Of a stretch of 19,442 nucleotides of DNA, positions 5,555-13,332 are shown piece by piece. Position 1 is the stretch's first letter. Every line of letters starts with the position of its first letter. The position numbers and the translations under genes were made by a program. Origin of the DNA: JAFNGF01 sp964567045 (lineage in GTDB: Bacteria > Planctomycetota > Phycisphaerae > Sedimentisphaerales > Anaerobacaceae); assembly GCA_964567045.1 (NCBI GenBank), contig CAZMLE010000068.1, positions 1 through 19,442 of the forward strand, in the 5' to 3' direction. The notes beneath the pieces were generated by a model. That model had not been told where the DNA came from and ran no database searches. It was given only the letters and a program-made list of their open reading frames with translations.

Positions 5555-8503
5555 ATGAGAATCGCATCAAACAACCTACTGGTTGTTGCAGCGGCGACTT
5601 TCCTGGCCGCCGGTTCGCTTGCCCGTGCCGCCCAAGTCATTGAACCCGCCGCCGCTCATTCCCCCCGTGAGCGGCTCCTCATGGACTTCGGCTGGCGCTT
5701 CGCCTTCGGTCACGCCTCGGATGTGGCCAAGGACTTCAATCACGCGACCGGCCAATTCTCCTACTTCGCGAAAACGGGCTACGGCTCCGGCGCGTCGAGT
5801 CCCGACTTCGACGATCGTGCCTGGCGGGTGTTGAACCTGCCGCACGACTGGGCGGTGGAGGTCCCGTTTGATCGTCGCGGCAGCGGCAGCCACGGTTTCA
5901 AAGCAGTCGGCCGCAATTTCCCGGAGACGAGTGTCGGCTGGTATCGCAGGTCGTTCACCATTCCCGCGTCCGATCTCGGCAGGCGCATCAGCATCGAGTT
6001 CGACGGCGTGTTCCGCGATTGGATTGTGTGGATCAACGGCCATTACCTCGGCACCGAGGAAAGCGGTTACAGCAGCTTCGCCTACAACCTCACCGAGTTC
6101 CTGAACTACGGCGGCAACAACGTCATCGCCGTGCGCGTGGATGCTTCGCTGGAGGAAGGCTGGTTTTACGAAGGCGCGGGAATCTATCGTCACGTGTGGC
6201 TGGTAAAAACGTCGCCACTGCACGTCGAGCGGCACGGCACGTTCGTCACCTCGGAGATCAAAGGGAGTTCCGCCGATGTCACTGCGCGCGTCTCGGTCAT
6301 CAACGAAGGAACGAACGCCTCCACGTTCGACATCGAGCAAACGATCCTGGACGCCGAGGGCAAGACGCTGGCCACTGCGCAATTGAAGCAAGTCAGCCTC
6401 GCGGCCGGTGACACGGGTGATTTCACCAACGTCATCGCGGTCGCCAACCCGAAGCTGTGGTCCATCGAGACCCCGCAGATGCACAAGCTCGTCACGACAA
6501 TCAAAGCGGGCGTTTCCGTCGTTGACCGATATGAAACGCCGTTCGGCATCCGCTCGATCCGCTTAGATCCCAATGAGGGATTCTTCCTTAACGGGAAACA
6601 CGTAAGATTGTATGGCACCGACAATCACCAGGATCATGCCGGTGTGGGTGCGGCGATCCCAGACGCGCTCCAGGAATTCCGCATCGCGCAGCTCAAGACG
6701 ATCGGATGTAACGCCTATCGCGCCTCGCATAATCCGCCCACGCCGGAGTTGCTCGACGCGTGCGACCGGCTGGGCATGGTCGTGATTGATGAGAACCGGT
6801 TGATGGGCACGACGGATTTTCATCTCAACGATCTCAAGCGGTTGATGCTGCGCGACCGGAACCATCCCAGCGTCGTGCTCTGGTCACTCGGCAACGAGGA
6901 GTGGCGGATCGAAGGCAACGAAGTGGGCGGGCGCGTTACTGCGGCGATGCAGGCTTATGCCAAACGGCTCGACTCGACGCGGCCAATCACCGTGGCAATC
7001 AGCGGCGGCTGGGGCAATGGCAGTTCCATGGCCATCGAAGTCGCGGGCTTCAATTACATCGGCAACGGCAACACCGATCAGCAGCACGCCCGGCGTCCGA
7101 ATCAACCCATCGTCGGTACCGAGGAGTGCGCGTTCAACAACACCCGCGGCATCTACTTTGACGACCGCGAGAAGTGCCACCTGCGCGCCTACGATTGGGA
7201 TCCGTCACAGTGGGGATCGAGCGCCGAGCAGGGTTGGACCCATTACGCTGAGCGGCCGTGGCTGGCGGGCATGTTTGTCTGGACCGGCTTCGATTATCGC
7301 GGCGAGCCGACGCCCTTCGGCTGGCCGGCAGTCAGTTCGCAGTTTGGCATCCTCGACACGTGCGGTTTTCCCAAGGATGTTTTCTATTACTTCAAATCCT
7401 GGTGGACCGATGAGCCGGTGCTCCACGTATTCCCCCACTGGAATTGGCCGGGCAAGGAAGGCCAGGAGATTGATGTTTGGTGCTACAGCAACTGCAAGGA
7501 GGTCGAACTGTTCCTCAATGGCCAGAGCCAGGGCCGGAAGACGCTGAAGAGAAACTCGCACCTCGAATGGCCGGTGAAATACACACCCGGCACGCTCCTG
7601 GCGCGAGGCTACAAGGGCGGCAAAGAGATTCTCACTGAGAAGGTCGAGACGACCGGCGCTCCGGCCGCGATCCAACTCACGCCGCATCGCGCCACGATCA
7701 AAGCGGATGGCGAAGACGTCTCAGTCGTCACGGTTCAAGTCAACGACGCGCAAGGGCGGCTCGTCCCGACGGCGGGCAGCGAGATCACGTTCGAGCTTCA
7801 AGGGCCGGGAAAAATCATCGGCGTCGGCAACGGCGATCCGTCGTCGCACGAGCCTGATCGTTTCGTGGAACGCGTCAGTGCGGCGGCCTTGACTTACTGG
7901 CGCGTGAGGGCGGTGGACGGGATCGAAAACCGGCCCGAGGTCGCGTTCGATTTCGACGATGCCAACTGGCCGAGCGCCGGCGGAGGTCGCGGTCGCGGAA
8001 AGCGGGGCGGCGGCAACACGGCACCCGCCCAGACCAACGTCTATCGCGGCGCGTTCGAACTGCCGGCGGCCACAAACGGGATGACGGTCTCCGTGGCGAT
8101 GCACAGCCTGGGCGAACAACAATGGGTTTACCTGAACGGGCAAGCCATTGCGCAAAACGTGGCCCGCGCCGCTGCCGGGCACGAGTTCAAGCTCGACCCG
8201 GCCCTGCTGCGCTCCGGCAAGAACGTCATCGCGGTCGTTGCCACTCCGTTGGCCGGCGGACGCGGACGAGGCCAGGGTGGGCAGGGAGGTGCCGACAACA
8301 CGCCGACGGTGAGGATGGTAACTGCGCCGGATAACTGGAAGCGAAGTGTCTTCAATGGATTGGCGCAAGTGATAGTGCAATCCACCCAACAGTCGGGAGA
8401 AGTCACGCTCAAGGCCAGTTCACCGGATTTGTCGTCAAACGTGATCAGACTCCAATCGCAACCCACGGCCTTGCGTCCCGCCGTGCAAGCTTCACAACCA
8501 TGA
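5555..8503 (+). CDS. secreted glycoside hydrolase family 2 enzyme (beta-galactosidase-like)
   Basis: I chose the ATG at 5555, which has GGAGG at 5542-5546 and opens a clear signal peptide (MRIASNNLLVVAAATFLAAG, cleavage near ARA). This gives 982 residues; an upstream ATG at 5498 would bury the signal. In order the domains are a GH2 sugar-binding jelly roll (about 35-225), an immunoglobulin-like GH2 domain (about 230-325), and a TIM-barrel catalytic domain (about 330-620). The likely acid/base is Glu448 in SLGNEEW and the likely nucleophile is Glu523 in VGTEEC. A DUF4982-like domain with ELFLNGQSQGRKTL (about 640-700) and a C-terminal immunoglobulin-like domain (TPHRATIKADGEDVSVVTVQ) follow. 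The latter is interrupted at about 770-925 by a second jelly-roll-like domain (WVYLNGQAIAQN, LLRSGKNVIAVVA) bounded by Gly/Arg-rich linkers. It probably hydrolyses beta-galactosides or related glycosides outside the cytoplasm. Its stop overlaps an ATG in the GH3 leader, so the two are co-transcribed. Confidence 0.93.
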   Translation: MRIASNNLLVVAAATFLAAGSLARAAQVIEPAAAHSPRERLLMDFGWRFAFGHASDVAKDFNHATGQFSYFAKTGYGSGASSPDFDDRAWRVLNLPHDWAVEVPFDRRGSGSHGFKAVGRNFPETSVGWYRRSFTIPASDLGRRISIEFDGVFRDWIVWINGHYLGTEESGYSSFAYNLTEFLNYGGNNVIAVRVDASLEEGWFYEGAGIYRHVWLVKTSPLHVERHGTFVTSEIKGSSADVTARVSVINEGTNASTFDIEQTILDAEGKTLATAQLKQVSLAAGDTGDFTNVIAVANPKLWSIETPQMHKLVTTIKAGVSVVDRYETPFGIRSIRLDPNEGFFLNGKHVRLYGTDNHQDHAGVGAAIPDALQEFRIAQLKTIGCNAYRASHNPPTPELLDACDRLGMVVIDENRLMGTTDFHLNDLKRLMLRDRNHPSVVLWSLGNEEWRIEGNEVGGRVTAAMQAYAKRLDSTRPITVAISGGWGNGSSMAIEVAGFNYIGNGNTDQQHARRPNQPIVGTEECAFNNTRGIYFDDREKCHLRAYDWDPSQWGSSAEQGWTHYAERPWLAGMFVWTGFDYRGEPTPFGWPAVSSQFGILDTCGFPKDVFYYFKSWWTDEPVLHVFPHWNWPGKEGQEIDVWCYSNCKEVELFLNGQSQGRKTLKRNSHLEWPVKYTPGTLLARGYKGGKEILTEKVETTGAPAAIQLTPHRATIKADGEDVSVVTVQVNDAQGRLVPTAGSEITFELQGPGKIIGVGNGDPSSHEPDRFVERVSAAALTYWRVRAVDGIENRPEVAFDFDDANWPSAGGGRGRGKRGGGNTAPAQTNVYRGAFELPAATNGMTVSVAMHSLGEQQWVYLNGQAIAQNVARAAAGHEFKLDPALLRSGKNVIAVVATPLAGGRGRGQGGQGGADNTPTVRMVTAPDNWKRSVFNGLAQVIVQSTQQSGEVTLKASSPDLSSNVIRLQSQPTALRPAVQASQP

Positions 8504-8532
8504 AAATCCAGACCATTGATGAGGTTCACCAC

Positions 8533-10704
8533 ATGAAATCGAAACTGTACTTGTTGTCGGGAGCGTGTCTTTTCCTCGCCATCACCCTGCGGGTTTTCGC
8601 ACAGACCCAGTATCCATTCCAGAATCCCGATCTGCCGATAGAGGAACGAGTCAACAACGCGGTCTCGTTGATGACGCTGCAAGAGAAGGTCGCATTCCTG
8701 AGTTCGCGGCCGGGCGTGCCACGACTGGGGATCCGCGCGATGGGCCACTGCGAAGGTCTTCACGGCATGGCGCAGGGCGGTCCGAGCAACTGGGGCCGCC
8801 GCAATCCCGCTCCCACCACCATTTTTCCACAGGCCTACGGCATGGGCGAGACGTGGGACACGGAACTTATGCGGCAGGCCGGCGCAGTGGAAGGCTACGA
8901 GGTGCGCTACATGGTCCAGAGCGAAAAGTATAGTCGCGGCGGACTGATTGTGCGCGCGCCCAACGCGGACCTGGGCCGCGACCCGCGATGGGGCCGGACG
9001 GAGGAATGCTACGGCGAAGACCCGTTCTTCAACGGCACGATGTCCGTGGCGTTCATCAAAGGATTGCAGGGCGATCATCCGAAGTACTGGCTCACCGCGT
9101 CGTTGCTGAAACATTTTCTGGCGAACAGCCACGAAGATGACCGCGTCACTACGTCCTCGAATTTCGACGACCGGCTCTTCCGCGAGTATTATTCGGTGCC
9201 CTTCCGCATGGGCTTCGAGGACGGCAGAGCACGTTGCTACATGACGGCCTACAACCTATACAACAACATCCCTTGCACGGTGCATCCCGTGATCAACGAC
9301 GTGACGGTGAAGGAATGGGGCGTGGACGGTATCATCTGCACAGACGGCGGTGCTTCCGCCAATCTCACCGGCCGGCAGCATTACTACACCAACGCCATTG
9401 AGGCCGCCGCCGGCGAAATCAAAGCGGGCATCAACCAATTCCTCGACCGGGCCTCATCCCGCGACGTCGGCCGGGCTCTGGAGGAAAAGCTTCTGACCGA
9501 GGCGGAACTCGACCGGGTCATCAAAGGCACGCTGCGGGTCTTCCTCCGGCTGGGACTGCTGGATCCTGCCGCAGACGTCCCCTATGCGAACATCGGCGCA
9601 ACCAGCGAGCCGGAGCCTTGGACCACAGACAGGCACAAGGCCCTCGCGCGTTTGGTCACGCAAAAATCCATCGTGCTGCTCAAGAACTCGAAGAAGCTGC
9701 TGCCGCTCGACAAGACGAAGCTGAAATCCATCGCCCTCGTCGGCCCGCTCGCGAATGAAGTGTTGCTGGACTGGTACAGCGGTACGCCGCCCTACACCGT
9801 CACGCCGCTGCAAGGCATCAAGTCCAAGGTCGGCGCGAGCGTCTCCGTGAACTTCGCCGCGAACAACGACAACGGCGAGGCCGTGAAGCTTGCGCGTTCG
9901 GCGGACGTGGCGATCGTCTGCGTGGGCAACAATCCCATCGGCGTTCCGGACGGCGAATGGGGGAAGGTCTCCGTGCCCAGCGAAGGCCGGGAGGCGGTGG
10001 ACCGGAAATCCATCACACTGGAGCAGGAGGACCTGATCAAAGAGGTCTTCGCTGCGAATCCCAAGACCATCGTCGTACTGATCTCCGGTTTCCCGTACGC
10101 GATCAACTGGACGCAGGCGCACGTACCAGCGATCTTGCACATGACCCACAACAGTCAGGAGCATGGCAACGCGCTGGCCGATGTGCTGTTCGGCGATTTC
10201 AATCCGGGCGGACGATTGGTACAGACTTGGCCGATGTCGCTCGATCAATTACCACCGATGATGGACTACGACATCCGCCACGGCCGGACCTACATGTATT
10301 CCAAGGCCAAACCGCTCTACCCGTTCGGTTACGGCCTGAGCTACACGACCTTCAGGTATGCAAACCTCAGGACCAGCGCCCGCGCACTGCCAAGAGACGG
10401 CTCGATCACCGTCAGTGTGGACGTGACAAACACAGGCAAGCTGGCCGGCGACGAGGTCGTTCAACTCTATGTCAAACACCTTAAGTCCAAGGTGGATCGC
10501 CCAATTCAGGAACTGAGGGGATTCCAGCGAGTCGCCCTCCGGTCCGGCGAGCGCAAGACCGTCGAAATACCTTTGCAGGCGAAATCGCTGGCTTATTGGG
10601 ACACTGCGCAGCACGCCTTCGTTTTGAAGGCAGGCAAGATCGAGATCCGGGTGGGCGGTTCTTCCGCAGACATCCGCCTGAAGCAGACCGTGGACGTGAG
10701 GTAA
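8533..10704 (+). CDS. secreted glycoside hydrolase family 3 enzyme (beta-glucosidase/xylosidase type)
   Basis: The ATG at 8533 follows GATGAGG and opens a signal peptide (MKSKLYLLSGACLFLAITLR, then VFAQ). An ATG at 8500 overlaps the GH2 stop by four bases and could give translational coupling, but would add 11 polar residues before the signal. The mature enzyme has the GH3 N-terminal barrel (LMTLQEKVAFL, DLGRDPRWGRTEECYGEDPF, LLKHFLANSHEDDR with Lys193-His194, MTAYNLYNNIPC). The nucleophile Asp271 is in GVDGIICTDGGA. It then has the GH3 C-terminal sandwich (KSIVLLKNSKKLLPLD) and a terminal fibronectin-III-like domain. The acid/base is probably Glu484 or Glu487 in PSEGREAVDRKSI. The sequence style is closer to xylosidase/arabinosidase-like GH3 members than to classical beta-glucosidases. 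With the GH2 enzyme it would act on the same exported-substrate pathway. The 3' end is complete but abuts a foreign junction. Confidence 0.93.
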   Translation: MKSKLYLLSGACLFLAITLRVFAQTQYPFQNPDLPIEERVNNAVSLMTLQEKVAFLSSRPGVPRLGIRAMGHCEGLHGMAQGGPSNWGRRNPAPTTIFPQAYGMGETWDTELMRQAGAVEGYEVRYMVQSEKYSRGGLIVRAPNADLGRDPRWGRTEECYGEDPFFNGTMSVAFIKGLQGDHPKYWLTASLLKHFLANSHEDDRVTTSSNFDDRLFREYYSVPFRMGFEDGRARCYMTAYNLYNNIPCTVHPVINDVTVKEWGVDGIICTDGGASANLTGRQHYYTNAIEAAAGEIKAGINQFLDRASSRDVGRALEEKLLTEAELDRVIKGTLRVFLRLGLLDPAADVPYANIGATSEPEPWTTDRHKALARLVTQKSIVLLKNSKKLLPLDKTKLKSIALVGPLANEVLLDWYSGTPPYTVTPLQGIKSKVGASVSVNFAANNDNGEAVKLARSADVAIVCVGNNPIGVPDGEWGKVSVPSEGREAVDRKSITLEQEDLIKEVFAANPKTIVVLISGFPYAINWTQAHVPAILHMTHNSQEHGNALADVLFGDFNPGGRLVQTWPMSLDQLPPMMDYDIRHGRTYMYSKAKPLYPFGYGLSYTTFRYANLRTSARALPRDGSITVSVDVTNTGKLAGDEVVQLYVKHLKSKVDRPIQELRGFQRVALRSGERKTVEIPLQAKSLAYWDTAQHAFVLKAGKIEIRVGGSSADIRLKQTVDVR

Positions 10705-11162
10705 AAGACCCATGACGCACTTGCGATTGCAAGGCCCGTCTTTACCCAGAAGGCTTTGGAGCCGGATATGCCTTTTGCGGCCAGTTGGTACATCTTATGG
10801 GCCTTGTCGTAGATGTCTCTCCAGCGGTAGTTGTCGGCGATATCGCAGATGGCCTGATAGAAAGACGGGTGGCCGGCGTAATTTTCACGCAGCTTTTCAA
10901 TGGCTGCGTCTGCCTGCGATGGCTTATCACATCTGACATACACGATGGCAAGACCCTTTTGTGCCGCAAAGGCGTAGTCAGTGCCAGGGTGGTCTGTCAA
11001 GATTTGCTTATAAATTGCTTCAGCCTGCTCGTACTGGCCCTTTTCGAGCAAAGTCTCTGCTTGTTCAAGCTGGGCGCGGGTATCAGCAAAGGATAATGAG
11101 CTTAGCGGAAAAACCAAGAGAACGCACAACAACCAAATGCAGGGCGGATGTTTGGTGACCAT
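10593..11162 (-). pseudogene. secreted TPR protein, truncated at its 3' end by the glycosidase block
   Basis: On the reverse strand, the ATG at 11162 is preceded by a perfect AGGAGG (11169-11174 as CCTCCT on the plus strand). It opens a signal peptide (MVTKHPPCIWLLCVLLVFPL, cleavage near SFA). Tetratricopeptide-like helix pairs follow: AQLEQAETLLEKGQYEQAEA, YAFAAQKGLAIVYVRCDKPS and NYRWRDIYDKAHKMYQLAAK. The likeness ends at about KAFWVKTGLAIASAS (base 10715-10725). The last 35-40 residues are simply the antisense of the GH3 gene end and mean nothing. TPR proteins of this kind normally continue with many more repeats and serve as periplasmic scaffold or assembly proteins. The start is intact, so the damage lies at the 3' end, exactly where the GH3 gene stops. 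That marks a block junction. Confidence 0.8.
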
Positions 11163-11168
11163 AGCGTA

Positions 11169-11174
11169 CCTCCT
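11169..11174 (-). promoter_or_regulatory. Shine-Dalgarno site of the TPR gene
   Basis: Read on the reverse strand this is AGGAGG, six bases before the ATG at 11162. It decides for that start over the ATG at 11180. Confidence 0.75.
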
Positions 11175-11773
11175 GCGCAATTGCGCTTACCTTAAGGTTG
11201 CCCGATCAATGGCGGCATGCCTGGCTGCTTACTTTATTTTTAGCCTCTCGATTTGAGCAAAATCAATGATGCTTATACGTTGTAGTCTCGCTGGAAAATC
11301 TATCTATATTCAAGATTACCCCTCCGTAGTATACACCATCGAGATCCCGATGACGAAATATCTAAAACTGTTATAGAAGTATTCTCACCGGCGACAAGTC
11401 ACTAAAGCGCAAGAAAGGTTCAGATTTGATGCGAGTTCTGAACCTTCTTATTTGCCTCAATTGACGGTTTTTATCGATCTGTCATGTCGGGTGAATTTCA
11501 CTAATTTTATTATCTTTCCCTGGGTGTGCTGCTTTTCTAATCACCGTATGCGAAATTTTTCCCAAAAAGCTGAATATCTTCTTCTTGTTTCGGTCTCTGA
11601 CTCAACCTCAAGGTAAGATGAGGTTAAGAGATGTATTAAGCAAGATGAAAAAACAAGCGCCCTAAAGTTACTCGAAGCTCAAGGTACGTTGACGGGTTCA
11701 CGGCATCCATTTGAGGCAAGAGCGGACCACCGCTATTTTTTCGTTTGTTTTAGTAGAACTTCTTTTTCCAGAC
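11175..11773. other. AT-rich spacer between the TPR gene and the IS relic
   Basis: No convincing reading frame on either strand. It presumably carries the promoter of the reverse-strand TPR gene at its left end, though I could not pick a clear -10/-35 pair. It contains one good hairpin (11411-11449) and a weaker one (CTCAACCTC at 11601-11609 with GAGGTTAAG at 11620-11628, one mismatch). I see no RNA gene. Confidence 0.4.
11411..11449. terminator. hairpin, possible transcription terminator
   Basis: AAGGTTCAGA (11415-11424) pairs perfectly with TCTGAACCTT (11437-11446) around a 12-base loop. An extra AAG/CTT outside it (11411-11413 and 11447-11449) pairs with one bulged base, and a TTATTT run follows on the plus strand. 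No intact plus-strand gene ends here, so it may belong to a lost gene. Confidence 0.4.
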
Positions 11774-11850
11774 TGAGGTACTCCCGGTTGTCCAGACCAA
11801 ATTTGGCTTTCTATAAGGTGATAGCTGTAGCGGTACATAGGATACGTCCC

Positions 11851-11885
11851 TCAGGTGCTTCGCGGGGGGGAAGCGAAGCACCTGA
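11851..11885. repeat. perfect 13-bp inverted repeat at the transposase 3' end
   Basis: TCAGGTGCTTCGC (11851-11863) is exactly complementary to GCGAAGCACCTGA (11873-11885) around a nine-base G-rich loop. One arm encodes the last residues of the transposase and the other contains its stop. It could terminate read-through from the element, or be the product of a local inverted duplication. There is no T-run. Confidence 0.7.
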
Positions 11886-12674
11886 ACCGATCCTCAAAAT
11901 ACACCTCGGCAGGTGTCCTGTAATCCAGGCTCTGGTGCAGACGCCGATTGTTGTAAAAGTCAAAGTACCTGCCCAAACCATCAACTGCCTGTCGGCCATC
12001 ACGCTACTCACTGAGGTAAACTTCCTCGTACTTGACCGTCCGCCAGAGCCGCTCCGAAAAGATGTTGTCAAACACCCTACCCCTGCCGTCCATACTGATG
12101 GCTATGTGCGCCTGCTCCAGCCGAGAAGTAAGGTCCCTGCTGGCGAACTGGGTGCCCTGGTCAGTGTTGAAGACCTCCGGCCTACCGATCCTGAGAGCTT
12201 CTTCCAACGCCTCCACACAGAATAGGCTATCCAGAGTATTTGACAGCAACCAGCTCAAGACATACCGGCTGAACCAGTCCAGTATCGCCACCAGGTAGAG
12301 AAAACCTGCCATCAGCCGGATGTAGGTAATATCCGCTGACCAGACCTGGTTGACCTGCTCTATCGTGACATCTCATGATAGATACGGATACATCTTATGC
12401 TCCGGATGCTTCTTCGAGCTGTTTGGCTTGGGATAAATGGGCATAAGCCCCGTCAGTCGCATCAACCGACGAACCCGGTTGTGCCTGATGAGAAAGCCGT
12501 CTCTACGAAGTTGAGCCGTCATTCGCTCCACACCATAGGGCGGCGTCCGGGTGTACTGTCTGTCGATTCGGTACATTACCTGGAGCGTTTCCTATCCCAG
12601 GGATTGGGCTGATAATATAAGCTACTGCGATTGACGTCTAACAACTGACACTGCCTGTGAGTATTGAGCTTGTT
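11851..12674 (-). pseudogene. IS3-family transposase OrfB, inactivated
   Basis: Reading on the reverse strand, the N-terminal part (HRQCQLLDVNRSSLYYQPNP) is in one frame. After about base 12600 the frame shifts to ETLQVMYRIDRQYTRTPPYG, then LMRLTGLMPIYPKPN and KHPEHKMYPYLS. A TGA stop (12373-12375, where family members have Arg) interrupts before DVTIEQVNQVWSADITYIRL. Next come LVAILDWFSRYVLSWLLSNT, FNTDQGTQFASRDL and NIFSERLWRTVKYEEVY. A TAG (12004-12006) interrupts again before GLGRYFDFYNNRRLHQSLDY and RTPAEVYFED. The DDE catalytic residues are all still readable: Asp in SADITY, Asp in NTDQG and Glu in SERLW. Two nonsense codons and one frameshift make it inactive. The stop codon at 11851-11853 falls inside a perfect hairpin. 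Confidence 0.88.
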
Positions 12675-12783
12675 ACAGCAACAGCACAGCCTGAGGCTTT
12701 CGCTTTGACGGGACTGCTTCAGCATCCGCTTGGGGATCCCTTACGGGAGTTGGGCCTGACATAAGACCGGCAGGCTAAATGAT

Positions 12784-12914
12784 AACCACAGATGCCCGTT
12801 TTCACGGGCACGAGTTTACCCCCGCGCAAGCGGGGGCGGATTAGCACGAAATCTAAATAACAATCAGGGAGGGACCCCGCCGGGCGGGAACCCAAATCCG
12901 TGTAATCCGTGGTT
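12784..12914. repeat. hairpin-rich intergenic repeat element with inverted ends
   Basis: The ends are AACCACAGAT (12784-12793) and ATCCGTGGTT (12905-12914), an inverted pair with one mismatch. Inside are a six-bp stem with a TTTC loop (GCCCGT 12794-12799 with ACGGGC 12804-12809), a perfect seven-bp stem with a GCAA tetraloop (CCCCCGC 12819-12825 with GCGGGGG 12830-12836), and a compact CCCGC/GCGGG hairpin near 12880. The end motif TGATAACCACAGAT (12780-12793) recurs exactly at 19385-19398. Intergenic repeats built on an ACCACAGAT-type motif are scattered in many environmental bacterial genomes; this resembles them. It also explains the apparent reverse-strand frame 12719-12922, which is not a gene. 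Confidence 0.6.
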
Positions 12915-13038
12915 TCACTCAAACCGGGTCAGGCGTCACGGCAAGTGCGAGAGAAATCTTTTGGAAAAATGAAGAAAAGCTAAAAAAAGTGAGCCTTGAT
13001 ACGCGGTTTTTGGGGGCAAGAACGCCGGTTTTCGGATT

Positions 13039-13067
13039 TTGCACAAAATTACGTAGTTGCCACAATA
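13039..13067 (+). promoter_or_regulatory. possible sigma-70 type promoter before the collapsed LamG gene
   Basis: TTGCAC (13039-13044) and ACAATA (13062-13067) are separated by 17 bases. They lie 69 bases before the ATG at 13136, in an AT-rich stretch. The match to the -10 consensus is weak. A small stem GCCTTC/GAAGGC (13074-13079 and 13085-13090) would lie at the start of the transcript. Confidence 0.3.
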
Positions 13068-13135
13068 GACACGGCCTTCGGAAGGAAGGCATAATAGCTC
13101 ATGTAGACAATCAACATTTTTAAGGAGGAACGAAA

Positions 13136-13283
13136 ATGAAAAAGACCCACCTAAACAGCATCGTCATCTCAGTCTTTATCTTGCCGGCCTGCACATTGGC
13201 ACGAGTATGGCCCCGAACGCGGCAGTTTCTGGTCCGGCCTGATTGACGATGTCCGCATCTACGACCGGGCGGTAACGCCTTAG
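13136..13283 (+). pseudogene. collapsed surface-protein gene: signal peptide joined to LamG tail
   Basis: A strong AAGGAGG (13122-13128) precedes the ATG at 13136, which opens a signal-peptide-like start (MKKTHLNSIVISVFILPA). Within about 50 bases the sequence switches to the very end of a LamG domain. In another frame it reads GLHIGTSMAPN, and after the loss of one G near 13220 it continues as GSFWSGLIDDVRIYDRAVTP with TAG at 13281-13283. The frame from the ATG ends early at a TGA inside this tail, giving 34 residues. Both ends of a full-length gene are therefore present and everything between has gone. Its promoter region and ribosome binding site look intact. The tail is the first of three related copies in this window. 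Confidence 0.7.
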
Positions 13284-13332
13284 ACAAAACAATTCATATT
13301 TTCTGCCTTAAGGGTAGGAAGGATGGTGTCAA

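Larger units (their letters stand above)
11774..12700 (-). mobile_element. decayed IS3-family insertion sequence
   Basis: The element is defined by the broken IS3-type transposase on the reverse strand. The transposase-distal edge may be the sequence from 11774 that begins TGAGGTACTCCCGGTTGTCC. It starts with TG and has the look of an IS3 terminal repeat lying after the transposase stop. I could not find its partner on the other side, and no orfA is recognisable, so the element appears one-ended and partly deleted. The right limit is approximate. Confidence 0.6.

Noticed and set aside
8500..8532. ATG at 8500 as the GH3 start
   Set aside because: It overlaps the GH2 stop neatly, but it would place 11 polar residues before a well-formed signal peptide. 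The ATG at 8533 with GAGG upstream fits better, though coupling remains possible.
5576..10713. Several long reverse-strand and alternate-frame open frames across the GH2 and GH3 genes
   Set aside because: They are by-products of high GC at third codon positions. None has a ribosome binding site or a recognisable domain.
11175..11773. Structured RNA or riboswitch in the spacer
   Set aside because: Only isolated hairpins are visible, without a conserved core that I could match to a known family.
12780..12914. Possible CRISPR array
   Set aside because: The hairpins differ in sequence, there are no equal-length spacers and no cas genes.
12719..12922. Reverse-strand frame of 67 codons
   Set aside because: It coincides with the hairpin-rich repeat unit and encodes no motif.
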